Source of the DNA: Evansella halocellulosilytica
Lineage (GTDB): Bacteria > Bacillota > Bacilli > Bacillales > Salisediminibacteriaceae
Length of the DNA stretch: 64,000 nt
Direction: 5' to 3'
Assembly: GCF_002335745.1 (NCBI RefSeq)
Contig: NZ_NIST01000001.1
Location: forward strand, 4,092,354-4,156,353
Below the pieces are notes generated by a model. The model did not search any database. It saw only the letters and a program-made list of their open reading frames with translations, and had not been told where the DNA came from. Position numbers and translations under genes: made by a program. This document shows positions 57,029 to 64,000 of this stretch, piece by piece (the stretch's first letter is position 1; each line of letters begins with the position of its first letter).

Positions 57029-57505
57029 ATGACCAAAAAAATGAATGTTGAAAGCTTTAATTTAGACCACACAAAAGTAAAAGCACCGTACGTGCGTCTA
57101 GCAGGAACAACAGAGGGAATAAATGGAGATAAAATATTCAAATACGATATTCGTTTTTCCCAGCCAAATAAAGAGCATATGAAAATGCCCTCTCTTCATT
57201 CATTAGAGCATTTAATGGCAGAACTAAGCCGAAACCATCATTCTCAAATAGTTGATATTAGCCCGATGGGATGCCAAACAGGATTTTATTTATCAATTAT
57301 TAATGATGAAAGCTATGATAACGTCCTTGATTTATTAGAGAAAACGTTAAATGACGTATTAAAAGCGGACGAAGTTCCTGCTTGTAATGAAATCCAATGT
57401 GGTTGGGCTGCCTCTCACTCTCTAGAAGGCGCAAAAGAGCTAGCTGCAAATATGCTTCAGAAAAAGGATGAATGGACGCAAGTTTTTGCTGATGATTCCA
57501 ACTAA
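57029..57505 (+). CDS. luxS: S-ribosylhomocysteine lyase (LuxS)
   Basis: 158 residues. The zinc site HSLEH (His57, Glu60, His61) and Cys124 in IQCGWA, with the catalytic Cys82 in MGCQTGF, are all present. Cleaves S-ribosylhomocysteine to homocysteine and DPD, the AI-2 precursor. Homocysteine is the substrate of the enzymes encoded next. In B. subtilis the second gene of this operon is mtnN, and luxS lies elsewhere. ATG follows GTGGAGG. Confidence 0.96.
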   Translation: MTKKMNVESFNLDHTKVKAPYVRLAGTTEGINGDKIFKYDIRFSQPNKEHMKMPSLHSLEHLMAELSRNHHSQIVDISPMGCQTGFYLSIINDESYDNVLDLLEKTLNDVLKADEVPACNEIQCGWAASHSLEGAKELAANMLQKKDEWTQVFADDSN

Positions 57506-57519
57506 AGGTGGTACCGAAC

Positions 57520-58443
57520 ATGACTATTTATCGTGGTATTCACTCTCTCGTTGGAAACACCCCTTTATATGAAATTACGAATGTTCCGTTGCCAAATGAA
57601 GTGAACATTTATGCAAAGTTAGAATATTTTAATCCTGGCGGCAGTGTAAAAGACAGACTAGGGCAAGAACTCATCCGTAGTGCAATTGATCATGGACACA
57701 TTACACCTAAAGGTACACTTATTGAACCGACAGCAGGAAATACTGGTATTGGACTTGCGCTGGCTGCAGTAGGAACGGATGTAAAAGTGATTTTCGTCGT
57801 GCCTAAAAAGTTCAGCCAGGAAAAACAGATGCTCATGCGTTCTTTAGGAGCAACTGTTATCAATACGCCAACAGAAGATGGAATGGTCGGGGCAATTAAA
57901 AAAGCAGCGCAACTATTAACTGAAATTCCGGACTCTTACTCACCTGCGCAATTTCAAAATGAAGCAAATCCAAACACGTACTATAAGACATTAGGCCCGG
58001 AAATTATGAAGGATCTTCATGGCGATCTTGACGTTTTTATCGCAGGTGCAGGTACAGGCGGTACATTTATGGGAACAGCTAAATATTTAAAAGAATTCAA
58101 TTCATCCATAAAAACCGTTATCGTGGAACCTGAAGGGTCGATTTTAAACGGTGGCGAAGCTGGTCCACACCGAACCGAAGGAATTGGGATGGAGTTTTTA
58201 CCACCGTATATGGATACATCCTATTTTGATTCGATTCATACGATTTCTGATAAAGAAGCATTTCAATTCGTGTTAGAACTGACGAAAAAAGAAGGCTTAT
58301 TAGTTGGGAGTTCATCAGGTGCTGCATTTGCAGCAGCCCTGAAAGAAGCAGAAACAGCAAAGCCTGGAGCAAAGATTGTCACGGTATTTCCTGATAGCAG
58401 TGAGCGTTATTTGAGTACCGGAATTTATGGAGGTAAGGATTAA
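57520..58443 (+). CDS. mccA: O-acetylserine-dependent cystathionine beta-synthase (MccA)
   Basis: 307 residues. PLP fold type II enzyme: NPGGSVKDRLG with the Schiff-base lysine, EPTAGNTGIGLALAAVG, GAGTGGTFMG and the terminal SGAAFAAAL. Converts homocysteine and O-acetylserine to cystathionine. ATG at 57520 follows AAAGGTGG at seven bases; luxS ends 14 bases upstream. Could be taken for CysK, but operon context with mccB favours MccA. Confidence 0.93.
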   Translation: MTIYRGIHSLVGNTPLYEITNVPLPNEVNIYAKLEYFNPGGSVKDRLGQELIRSAIDHGHITPKGTLIEPTAGNTGIGLALAAVGTDVKVIFVVPKKFSQEKQMLMRSLGATVINTPTEDGMVGAIKKAAQLLTEIPDSYSPAQFQNEANPNTYYKTLGPEIMKDLHGDLDVFIAGAGTGGTFMGTAKYLKEFNSSIKTVIVEPEGSILNGGEAGPHRTEGIGMEFLPPYMDTSYFDSIHTISDKEAFQFVLELTKKEGLLVGSSSGAAFAAALKEAETAKPGAKIVTVFPDSSERYLSTGIYGGKD

Positions 58444-58444
58444 T

Positions 58445-59581
58445 ATGAAGAAAAAAACACAATTAATTCATGGAGGGATTGTTGGAGATAAGCATACTGG
58501 CGCTGTATCTGTACCAATCTACCAAGTGAGCACGTATAAACAAGAAGGCGTCGGTAATTTCGCTTACGAATATTCAAGAACTGGCAATCCTACACGAGAA
58601 GCATTGGAATCACTTATTCGCGATTTAGAAGGAGGACATGCAGGTTTTGCCTTTGGGTCTGGTATGGCTGCCATAACTGCAGTGATGTCGTTATTCAAAA
58701 GCGGTGATCACGTCATTTTTACCGATGATGTTTATGGCGGAACATACCGGTTAATGAGTAAACTGATGAATCGCTTTAACCTTGAGGTCACTTTCGTTGA
58801 TACGAGTGATATAGATCAAGTAAAAGATGCGATTCAAGACAATACAGTTGCCATTTATGTAGAAACACCGACAAACCCTCTTTTAAAAGTTACAGACTTT
58901 AACGAGGTAAATGCAATTGCTAAAAAACACGACATTCTTTTTATCGTAGACAATACATTCAGTACACCTTATTTCCAAAACCCAATTTCTTTTGGTTCTG
59001 ATATTGTGCTTCACAGTGCTACGAAATATCTTGGTGGACATAGTGATGTCGTTGCTGGGCTTGTCGTTGTCAATTCAGAAAAACTCGCTGAAGAAGTACA
59101 CTTCATTCAAAATTCTTCAGGAGGTATATTAGGCCCTCATGATTCCTGGCTACTTATGAGAGGAATGAAAACGCTCGGACTTAGAATGGAACAAACCGAA
59201 AAATCGACGAAGAAAATCGTAGACTTTTTGTCTGAGCGAGATGACATCGTAAATATTTATTACCCTGGTCTTGCAAACCACAAAGGTCATGACACACACA
59301 AACAGCAAGCGACTGGGTTTGGAGGTATGATTTCCTTTGACGTTGGTAGCGGCGAACGTGCAGAGCGGGTGTTGAGAAAAACGAAGTATTTCACATTAGC
59401 AGAAAGTCTAGGAGCAGTTGAAAGTTTAATTAGCCTTCCAGCTAAGATGACTCATGCTTCCATTCCTAGAGAAAGAAGATTAGAATTAGGTATTACCGAC
59501 GGTCTCATTCGTGCATCTGTCGGTATTGAAGATGCAGAAGACCTTATTCAAGATTTAAAACAAGCTTTAGACAATGAATAA
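58445..59581 (+). CDS. mccB: Cystathionine gamma-lyase / homocysteine gamma-lyase (MccB)
   Basis: 378 residues. Cys/Met-metabolism PLP enzyme: YSRTGNPTREALE, GSGMAAIT, DNTFSTPYFQNPISFGSDIV and the PLP lysine in HSATKYLGGHSD. Splits cystathionine into cysteine, ammonia and 2-oxobutyrate. The ATG follows GGAGGTAAGG and lies one base after the mccA stop. With LuxS and MccA it forms a full route from S-ribosylhomocysteine to cysteine. Confidence 0.94.
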   Translation: MKKKTQLIHGGIVGDKHTGAVSVPIYQVSTYKQEGVGNFAYEYSRTGNPTREALESLIRDLEGGHAGFAFGSGMAAITAVMSLFKSGDHVIFTDDVYGGTYRLMSKLMNRFNLEVTFVDTSDIDQVKDAIQDNTVAIYVETPTNPLLKVTDFNEVNAIAKKHDILFIVDNTFSTPYFQNPISFGSDIVLHSATKYLGGHSDVVAGLVVVNSEKLAEEVHFIQNSSGGILGPHDSWLLMRGMKTLGLRMEQTEKSTKKIVDFLSERDDIVNIYYPGLANHKGHDTHKQQATGFGGMISFDVGSGERAERVLRKTKYFTLAESLGAVESLISLPAKMTHASIPRERRLELGITDGLIRASVGIEDAEDLIQDLKQALDNE

Positions 59582-59588
59582 TGATTCA

Positions 59589-59636
59589 AGAGGGTGTCAT
59601 CAAAAGCATTAGACTTTTGAGACACCCTCTCTTCTT
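59589..59636. terminator. Terminator of the mccB operon
   Basis: AGAGGGTGTC / GACACCCTCT, with inner TCAAAAG/CTTTTGA; T-rich tail CTTCTTT. Near-identical in plan to the hairpin at 20243. Confidence 0.92.
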
Positions 59637-59663
59637 TAACATGAGTATTCATACTAAATATAC

Positions 59664-59891
59664 TCAAAACATCGATTGATTTCGTTTTAATGTTGTTTTC
59701 GGTAAAACAGCAAGAATATTTTCTTTCTTGAAATGACGAACTTCATTACGAAGATGGCAATATCCATATAAAGATTGTTTGTTTACTTTAATGACCGATA
59801 CGGTTCTCTTCGTCACGAGCCCTTTCGTCGACATATACATAATCTCTATTGGCCGGCCTTTGGATTTCTCCCGTAACAATAAACCATCCAT
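59664..59891 (-). CDS. Small WYL-type domain protein
   Basis: 75 residues. Reads as a beta-rich, single WYL-like module (RPIEIMYMSTKGLVTKRTVS ... YCHLRNEVRHFKKENIL) without the helix-turn-helix usually fused to it. Such modules bind ligands or nucleic acid ends. ATG follows TTTAGGAGGCGAATTTT. Function unknown. Adjacent to the right end of the IS200/IS605 element. Confidence 0.6.
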   Translation of the reverse strand: MDGLLLREKSKGRPIEIMYMSTKGLVTKRTVSVIKVNKQSLYGYCHLRNEVRHFKKENILAVLPKTTLKRNQSMF

Positions 59892-60010
59892 AAAATTCGC
59901 CTCCTAAAGGGATTCTCCCTCCATTATACGAACATACGTTTCTATTTACAACTAAACCTGATAAATTGGGCTCATTACCATCTACCACGAATGTTTATCA
60001 TAGTGAACCT

Positions 60011-60110
60011 CTCCAACTAAATCGAAGATTTTGATGGAGCATCCCTTATCTTACATACAGCTCAATATCTCGCAGTGTAATTCCCTTCAGGAACTACTGT
60101 GCCAGATTAA
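60011..60110 (-). ncRNA. Predicted omegaRNA / right end
   Basis: The region overlapping the tnpB 3' end and running to the palindrome at 60011-60039 should give the guide RNA of TnpB in this family. On the minus strand it forms CAGTAGTTCC-TGAA-GGGAATTACACTG-type hairpins. Guide sequence would lie just beyond 60005. Deduced from the known organisation of tnpB elements. Confidence 0.5.
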
Positions 60111-61437
60111 GGCTAATTAATGAAGACAAGGTCGTATTTGTCCTTTTTGACAACTCAGGAACTTTTGCCTGAAGAGCCAACCACTTCTTTTCAGAAATGG
60201 ATTTTTGGATGCCTCGAATAAAATATCGAGCTCCAATGTTGTACGAAGCTGATAAATCCGCATGATAGACTTTGCCTGTTGTAAACATGGCAAGGTCTTT
60301 TTTGTCGTTTCTTTCGACGAATCCAGACCCATCATATGCAAGGGCGCTCGTATTACGAGCGTTTACTCTAGAGATGCGCATACCTAAATAGTGTGCCATT
60401 TCTTCTACTTTGTTTTGAATGCCTTTCTTTCTCCAATAACGCAGCTTGAAACGAAGTTTCTTTGCTCCCCAAACCCCCTTTGGAACTTTCATTTTGTCAA
60501 GGTACTCAAACACAATAACATCACAATGATGTTCATTTGCAAACTTCACAATTTCGTGTGAAGTATTGTTTACAATTTGCTTTTGTAATCCATTTATTCT
60601 ACGCCAAAAATTCGGTGCAGATATCCAACCTGAATTACGTTGAACTTTGCGTAATTTGTTCGTCATCGTGTACAATTGGTCTTTTTCTTTGGGTTGAATC
60701 ATAAACTTTCTAGCCAAGACAGTTCCATTTGCATCGATGACCGAACAAACCGCAGAGTTATTCACTCCAAGGTCGACAGCACATGCTTTTTGGTCTTTCA
60801 TTTTAGTTTTTGATAATGTTACTTTTGATTGATAACTAAAATGAAGGAAATACTTTTTTCCAACTTTAACTAGCTTGGGGTTATTTTCTTTCCAATCCCA
60901 AACACCGCGTTTATATAAATCTTGTTTTTTGAATTCGATCTCCACCCAAACCCAATCGTTTTTATGAAAAACCTTGATTTGAGCTGTTGTATCTGATGTT
61001 CTCTCGAACATGTTGCCACGGTAAAACACAGGAAACTCCTTATGTTCGAGTTGCAAACGTGGTGGCTTTTTCTTAAATTTCTTTCCTTCGGAAAGGACGA
61101 TTGCTTTTTCTTCTTCCCAATTACGGTAATGAGAACGATAACTTTTGACCTTGCCAAAAGCTGTTGCAATTGCTCCTCTACGGAAATACGAAGGAAATTT
61201 ATAAAAAAGAGAGTCAAACTCTCGGTATTTCGGAAGAGGGTTTGATTTCGTTGTATGAATGAGCTTTTCTACCAACGGAACGATAGATTTCGTCGTCATA
61301 TCATCAAGATGATCAAACTCTTTTTCGATGATATCAATAATGAAAGATAAAGCATGATTATACACTTCTAACGTAGCATCGAAGATGCGAGAATGATTCG
61401 TAATCTTGTGAGATAACGTTTTAGCTATTTTCATCAT
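60094..61437 (-). CDS. tnpB: TnpB, RNA-guided nuclease of IS200/IS605 element
   Basis: 447 residues. RuvC-type residues are kept: Asp in AVDLGVNN (about 223), Glu in VIVFEYLDKMK (about 312), and Asp in HADLSASYNIGARYF (about 395). The CxxC...CxxC zinc ribbon normally between Glu and the last Asp is absent: that part reads SALAYDGSGFVERNDKKDLA with no cysteine. N-terminal helical domain and an arginine-rich C-terminal part are present. ATG at 61435-61437 or the next codon, after AAGGAGGG. TnpB enzymes cut DNA guided by omegaRNA and help keep the element. Confidence 0.9.
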   Translation of the reverse strand: MMKIAKTLSHKITNHSRIFDATLEVYNHALSFIIDIIEKEFDHLDDMTTKSIVPLVEKLIHTTKSNPLPKYREFDSLFYKFPSYFRRGAIATAFGKVKSYRSHYRNWEEEKAIVLSEGKKFKKKPPRLQLEHKEFPVFYRGNMFERTSDTTAQIKVFHKNDWVWVEIEFKKQDLYKRGVWDWKENNPKLVKVGKKYFLHFSYQSKVTLSKTKMKDQKACAVDLGVNNSAVCSVIDANGTVLARKFMIQPKEKDQLYTMTNKLRKVQRNSGWISAPNFWRRINGLQKQIVNNTSHEIVKFANEHHCDVIVFEYLDKMKVPKGVWGAKKLRFKLRYWRKKGIQNKVEEMAHYLGMRISRVNARNTSALAYDGSGFVERNDKKDLAMFTTGKVYHADLSASYNIGARYFIRGIQKSISEKKWLALQAKVPELSKRTNTTLSSLISLNLAQ

Positions 61438-61464
61438 CAAACCCTCCTTCCAAAACTTTCATTT

Positions 61465-61484
61465 ATATGATATATTTATCATAT
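61465..61484. promoter_or_regulatory. Palindromic operator-like site between tnpA and tnpB
   Basis: ATATGATA-tatt-TATCATAT, a perfect 8-bp inverted repeat in the 89-bp divergent promoter region. It could be an operator or just AT-rich promoter sequence; no regulator is encoded nearby. Confidence 0.4.
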
Positions 61485-61526
61485 CAAAATCAAATTTAGT
61501 TGTAAATAGAAACGGGAGGGATTAAA

Positions 61527-61928
61527 ATGACTGATTATAAAAAGAATAGACACGCATATTTTAAGTTGACTTATCATTTAGTTGTCGTTACAAAATACAG
61601 ACATAAATGCATCAATGATGATGTGATGAAAAGGTTGAAGGAAATATCAGAAGATTTATTTTCGAAATGGAATTGCGAGATGATCGAGATGAACGGTGAA
61701 GAAGACCACATACATATCCTTTTCGACGCACCTCCTCAAATAAATCTAGCAAACACCATCAATAGCTTTAAAACCGTCACTTCTCGATATATTCGCAAAG
61801 AATTCCAAAATTACCTGAGTAAATACTATTGGAAACCGTATTTTTGGAGCAGAAGTTATATGATATTAACGACTGGCGGAGCAACAATCGATGTAATAAA
61901 AAAATACATTCAAGAACAGGGAGAATAA
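61527..61928 (+). CDS. tnpA: Y1 (HUH) transposase TnpA, IS200/IS605 type
   Basis: 133 residues. HUH motif HIHILFD (His61, His63) and catalytic Tyr127 in IKKYIQEQ. Single-strand transposase that cuts and joins at subterminal hairpins. ATG after ACGGGAGGG. All catalytic residues are present, so the element may be active. Confidence 0.93.
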   Translation: MTDYKKNRHAYFKLTYHLVVVTKYRHKCINDDVMKRLKEISEDLFSKWNCEMIEMNGEEDHIHILFDAPPQINLANTINSFKTVTSRYIRKEFQNYLSKYYWKPYFWSRSYMILTTGGATIDVIKKYIQEQGE

Positions 61929-62039
61929 GACTTTAGCGACTAATCCCCACTAAATCAATAGATTTTGAAGGGGAATGCGTCGCTAATTTTTTTGTTCAAA
62001 ATTAGGCTTATCGTTAAAGGGTTGTATCCATCAAAGTGC

Positions 62040-62125
62040 CCAATCTCCTCTCTTGACCGTACAATTATCGTCTTTTGCTACCGTCAAGGTACCCAAACTC
62101 TTCACTTAGCGGTACAATTTTAATC
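62040..62125. repeat. Degenerate inverted copies of the 52-bp hairpin repeat
   Basis: On the minus strand: GTACCGCTAAGTGAAGAG ... CCTTGACGGTAGCAAAAG then GTACGGTCAAGAGAGGAG. Same plan as the array at 27756-27963 (TACCG-CAAGAGA-GA ... CTTGACGGTAG-AAAAG), about 50% altered, about 50-bp spacing. Lies just outside the IS200/IS605 element. Confidence 0.7.
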
Positions 62126-62154
62126 TTATTCTACATAAGAATTCCTATAAAGTT

Positions 62155-62410
62155 CGTGTTCAAAAAGAGGACAAAAAGAGACACGAGCGTCACATCACGA
62201 GCTTCCACATGGATGTGGGGATTTCGGCGTTCCCGCAGGACGTGGCATTTTTGCCGGGTTGACGGATACAAGACAAAGCTTAGCTTGTAGAGGAAGAGAC
62301 AGAGTTTTTCAAGGCAACGAAGTTTTGAGTAGCGGAGGTAAGGTGTTGTTAAAACGTGAGTAACGGAGAAACGAGTCAACGCAGAGATACGGAAGCTATT
62401 TTCCCCAGAC
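62155..62410. repeat. Dispersed repeat, second copy of the 16077 type
   Basis: GTGTTCAAAAAGAGGACAAA ... GGCAACGAAGTTTTGAGTAG, GGTAAGGTGTTGTTAAAACG, GAGTAACGGAGAAACGAG. It matches the block order at 16077-16290. A short GC-rich core TTCCCGCAGGACGTGGC sits in the middle. No gene. Confidence 0.55.
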
Positions 62411-62467
62411 TTTTGAATATCTTCTATAAAAAAAGAACAGCCACCATCTGCTGCTCTTTCGTTCAAT

Positions 62468-62896
62468 TTATAATATTTTTTTCATTGACACATGTGGGAT
62501 CCCTGCATCAAAGAACTGATCTGAATACGTATCATACCCGAGCCTCTTATAAAAACGTTCTGCACGTATTTGAGCATTTAACCGTAACTCAGTTATGTGT
62601 TCCTCTTTGGCTACCTGCTCTAAATACGACATGAGCTTTTCACCGACTCCATGACTTCTTACACTTTTAAGAACACAAATTCGCTCTACCTTCCCATAAC
62701 TGCCGAGTATTCGCAATCTTCCTGCCCCTACAGGACTTCCTTTTTCATAGGCTACAAAATGGATTGATTCATCTTCATATTGATCAACCTCAATTTCCTC
62801 AGGAACGTTTTGTTCTTCAATAAATACCGTTTTCCTTACAAAGAAAGCATCCTTGCTCTCCTCTGCTGTATTAACTACCTTTACTGTCACGTCCAC
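62468..62896 (-). CDS. yjcF: GNAT-family acetyltransferase (YjcF)
   Basis: 142 residues. GNAT fold with FVRKTVFIEEQNVPEEIEVD at the N-terminus and CoA-binding VERICVLKSVRSHGVGEKLM; ends FFDAGIPHVSMKK, as in YjcF. Acyl acceptor unknown. Starts four bases after yjcG ends and is probably cotranscribed with it. Confidence 0.88.
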   Translation of the reverse strand: MDVTVKVVNTAEESKDAFFVRKTVFIEEQNVPEEIEVDQYEDESIHFVAYEKGSPVGAGRLRILGSYGKVERICVLKSVRSHGVGEKLMSYLEQVAKEEHITELRLNAQIRAERFYKRLGYDTYSDQFFDAGIPHVSMKKIL

Positions 62897-62898
62897 AT

Positions 62899-63414
62899 CT
62901 ATTCATCCTTATTAAGACGGAACGTTTCATACACTGTCCATGTTCCGTTTTCTAATTGATAGAGTAGTGAAAAACGGTCTATCTCTTCCTGATGTGAAAT
63001 AGATTCTAGTCTAAGCCGTCCAAACACATCAGAGCACTCATCATTTTCAATGTCTTGACCAATCGTAATATGAGGAACAAACTGGTACTCTTGTTCCTGA
63101 CTCAATTTCCCACTGTTTAACCGCTCTTGTAGTGTAAGTAACTCTTCGTTTTCTTTCACTTTCATATAAATTGTATTCGTTACCGGGTGGAAAGAACTGA
63201 ATTTATAAACTTCGAGAATAAAAGGTTTTGATGCTTCTGCAACCTTTCGAATCGTTTCGATATATTCTGGAACCTCCTCTTCATCAGCTTCAAATGGTTC
63301 TTTCAGCGTCAAATGAGGTGGTATTTTTGCATAATGTGAATCATACCTTTTTCGATATGAATTTGCGATATCTTGCAATTTTTTTGATGGAAATACTGCG
63401 ATCCCGTATCTCAT
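62899..63414 (-). CDS. yjcG: 2H phosphoesterase / 2'-5' RNA ligase-like (YjcG)
   Basis: 171 residues. Two HxT motifs, HLTLKEPF (about residue 34) and HITIGQDI (about 115), define the 2H phosphoesterase fold, with full-length match in plan to YjcG of B. subtilis. Substrate unknown. ATG at 63412-63414 follows AAGGAGGG at seven bases; seven codons further upstream are also open. Confidence 0.9.
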   Translation of the reverse strand: MRYGIAVFPSKKLQDIANSYRKRYDSHYAKIPPHLTLKEPFEADEEEVPEYIETIRKVAEASKPFILEVYKFSSFHPVTNTIYMKVKENEELLTLQERLNSGKLSQEQEYQFVPHITIGQDIENDECSDVFGRLRLESISHQEEIDRFSLLYQLENGTWTVYETFRLNKDE

Positions 63415-63706
63415 TTCATTCCCTCCTTCTTTCAAATAAATGCTGTGGCATCATTATCTTCCATTATTTTTCCCAAACCGCCTGTTTTCAAACAGAGGTT
63501 TGCACGATACACACTTATTCTGCATGTCAGTAAAAAATTCTACATTTCTCCTTAAATATCCTTTAATTTTATCGAAAAAAATCTTTTCAATTACGGTTAA
63601 GGTCAATAGTAGTTTCCTTTCATCACAGCATGAATCTCTACTATTACATTAAAGTATGTTAGAATACTAGTCAAATGGACAGTATTTCACAAAGGAGTGA
63701 TAGCAA
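63415..63706. other. Divergent intergenic region
   Basis: About 290 bp between yjcG and the last gene; AT-rich, no repeats or RNA seen. GTATGTTAGAATACTAGTC near 63654 contains a TTAGAATACTAG inverted pair of doubtful meaning. Confidence 0.4.
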
Positions 63707-64000
63707 ATGTCAAAGAGAGCACCTGTACATTGTCATGTCGTCGAAAGTGCTGCAAGGAACCTTCTTAAAGAACGTGGTGTAGACATTTCAGACATCGCAA
63801 AAATTGTCTATGATATGCAAATTGAATATAATCGTCATTTAAAAATGGAAGATTGTATGGAAAGTGTTGATAAAGTATTAGAAAAGCGGGAAATCCAACA
63901 TGCTATCCTCGTTGGAATCGAATTAGATAAATTAGCTGAAAAGAAGCAATTGTCTGAGCCATTGCAGTCCATAGTAGAAGATGACGAAGGGTTATTTGGT
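63707..64000 (+). CDS. Phosphatidylglycerophosphatase A family (YutG/YpjQ), N-terminal part
   Basis: Runs off the right edge after 98 codons. VHCHVVESAARNLLKERGVD, ISDIAKIVYDMQIEY and ESVDKVLEKREIQHAILVGI match the N-terminal part of YutG/YpjQ, PgpA-like proteins. PgpA enzymes dephosphorylate phosphatidylglycerophosphate; the Bacillus YutG group is soluble and its role is less clear. ATG after AAAGGAGTGATAG. Which paralogue it is cannot be decided from this fragment. Confidence 0.8.
   Translation, partial: MSKRAPVHCHVVESAARNLLKERGVDISDIAKIVYDMQIEYNRHLKMEDCMESVDKVLEKREIQHAILVGIELDKLAEKKQLSEPLQSIVEDDEGLFG

Larger units (their letters stand above)
60005..61990. mobile_element. IS200/IS605-family element (tnpA and tnpB divergent)
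   Basis: Both genes look intact. Subterminal imperfect palindromes match each other on the same strand: CTCCA-act-AAATC-gaa-GATTT-tga-TGGAG (60011-60039) and CCCC-ac-t-AAATC-aata-GATTT-tgaa-GGGG (61945-61973). This is the arrangement expected of left and right ends recognised by Y1 transposases. Exact ends cannot be set from one copy. Near the tnpA end an outer stem TTAGCGAC/GTCGCTAA (61933-61986) may also serve as terminator. Confidence 0.85.

Noticed and set aside
62131-62634. Frames of 92-111 codons around 62131-62634
   Set aside because: One covers dispersed repeat sequence, the other is antisense to yjcF; neither has a start signal.

Overview
This window reads as a chromosomal segment of a low-GC, spore-forming Bacillaceae, probably an alkaliphile or halotolerant relative such as Evansella or Alkalihalobacillus. 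The genus is inference from gene order, the caa3 oxidase, sporulation proteins (YtvI, YlaJ, YppG, YjcZ types) and the very acidic linkers of the exported lipoproteins. Most genes follow the Bacillus subtilis order cta-pycA-yla-ykt-pdh-ykr-rnjA-yku. No rRNA, tRNA or CRISPR array was seen.

Layout. 1-3250: 3' end of an AI-2E-type permease, an IS3 relic and a broken phosphotransferase gene, yozB, then a 110-bp tandem array. 3273-9589: ctaF-E-D-C-B (minus) with divergent ctaA (heme A synthesis and caa3 cytochrome oxidase). 9643-13746: dps and pycA. 13747-16300: IS1380 relic, dispersed repeats and ylaN. 16309-24447: glsA, ylaL, ylaK (PhoH), ylaJ, a split-barrel flavoprotein, ylaI, ylaH, ylaF, suhB, ykzI, yktB, yktA. 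24632-26675: speA, then an SR1-type dual-function RNA encoding SR1P with two CcpN-like boxes and a cre-like site. 26700-28140: dense repeats, including a 52-bp hairpin array nested in another repeat. 28145-32534: two lipoproteins (M23 peptidase-like, polysaccharide deacetylase), a BCCT transporter and a thioredoxin-like lipoprotein. 32702-37792: pdhABCD. 38200-43895: ykyA, yjcZ-type gene, def, ykrA, a tiny basic peptide gene, rpoY and rnjA. 43905-44600: IS1182 relic. 44743-48947: ykuU, ykuT, ykuS, ykuR, dapH. 49202-55126: secreted protein, candidate structured RNA, HD-GYP-like protein, MscS channel, orphan ABC ATPase, tiny membrane peptide, Hsp20 and yppG. 55406-59581: nitroreductase and a yrrT-luxS-mccA-mccB operon. 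59990-62000: an IS200/IS605 element (tnpA, tnpB). 62020-64000: repeats, yjcF, yjcG and the start of a PgpA-family gene.

The genes are mainly core metabolism: respiratory oxidase with its heme A supply, anaplerosis (PycA), acetyl-CoA production (PDH), diaminopimelate synthesis (DapH, YkuR), RNA turnover (RNase J1 with RpoY) and homocysteine recycling to cysteine (LuxS, MccA, MccB). The unusual content lies between genes: several families of dispersed and tandem repeats, some with base-pair-preserving changes, degraded insertion sequences, and three syntenic losses (ctaG, ftsW and typA are absent from their usual positions).
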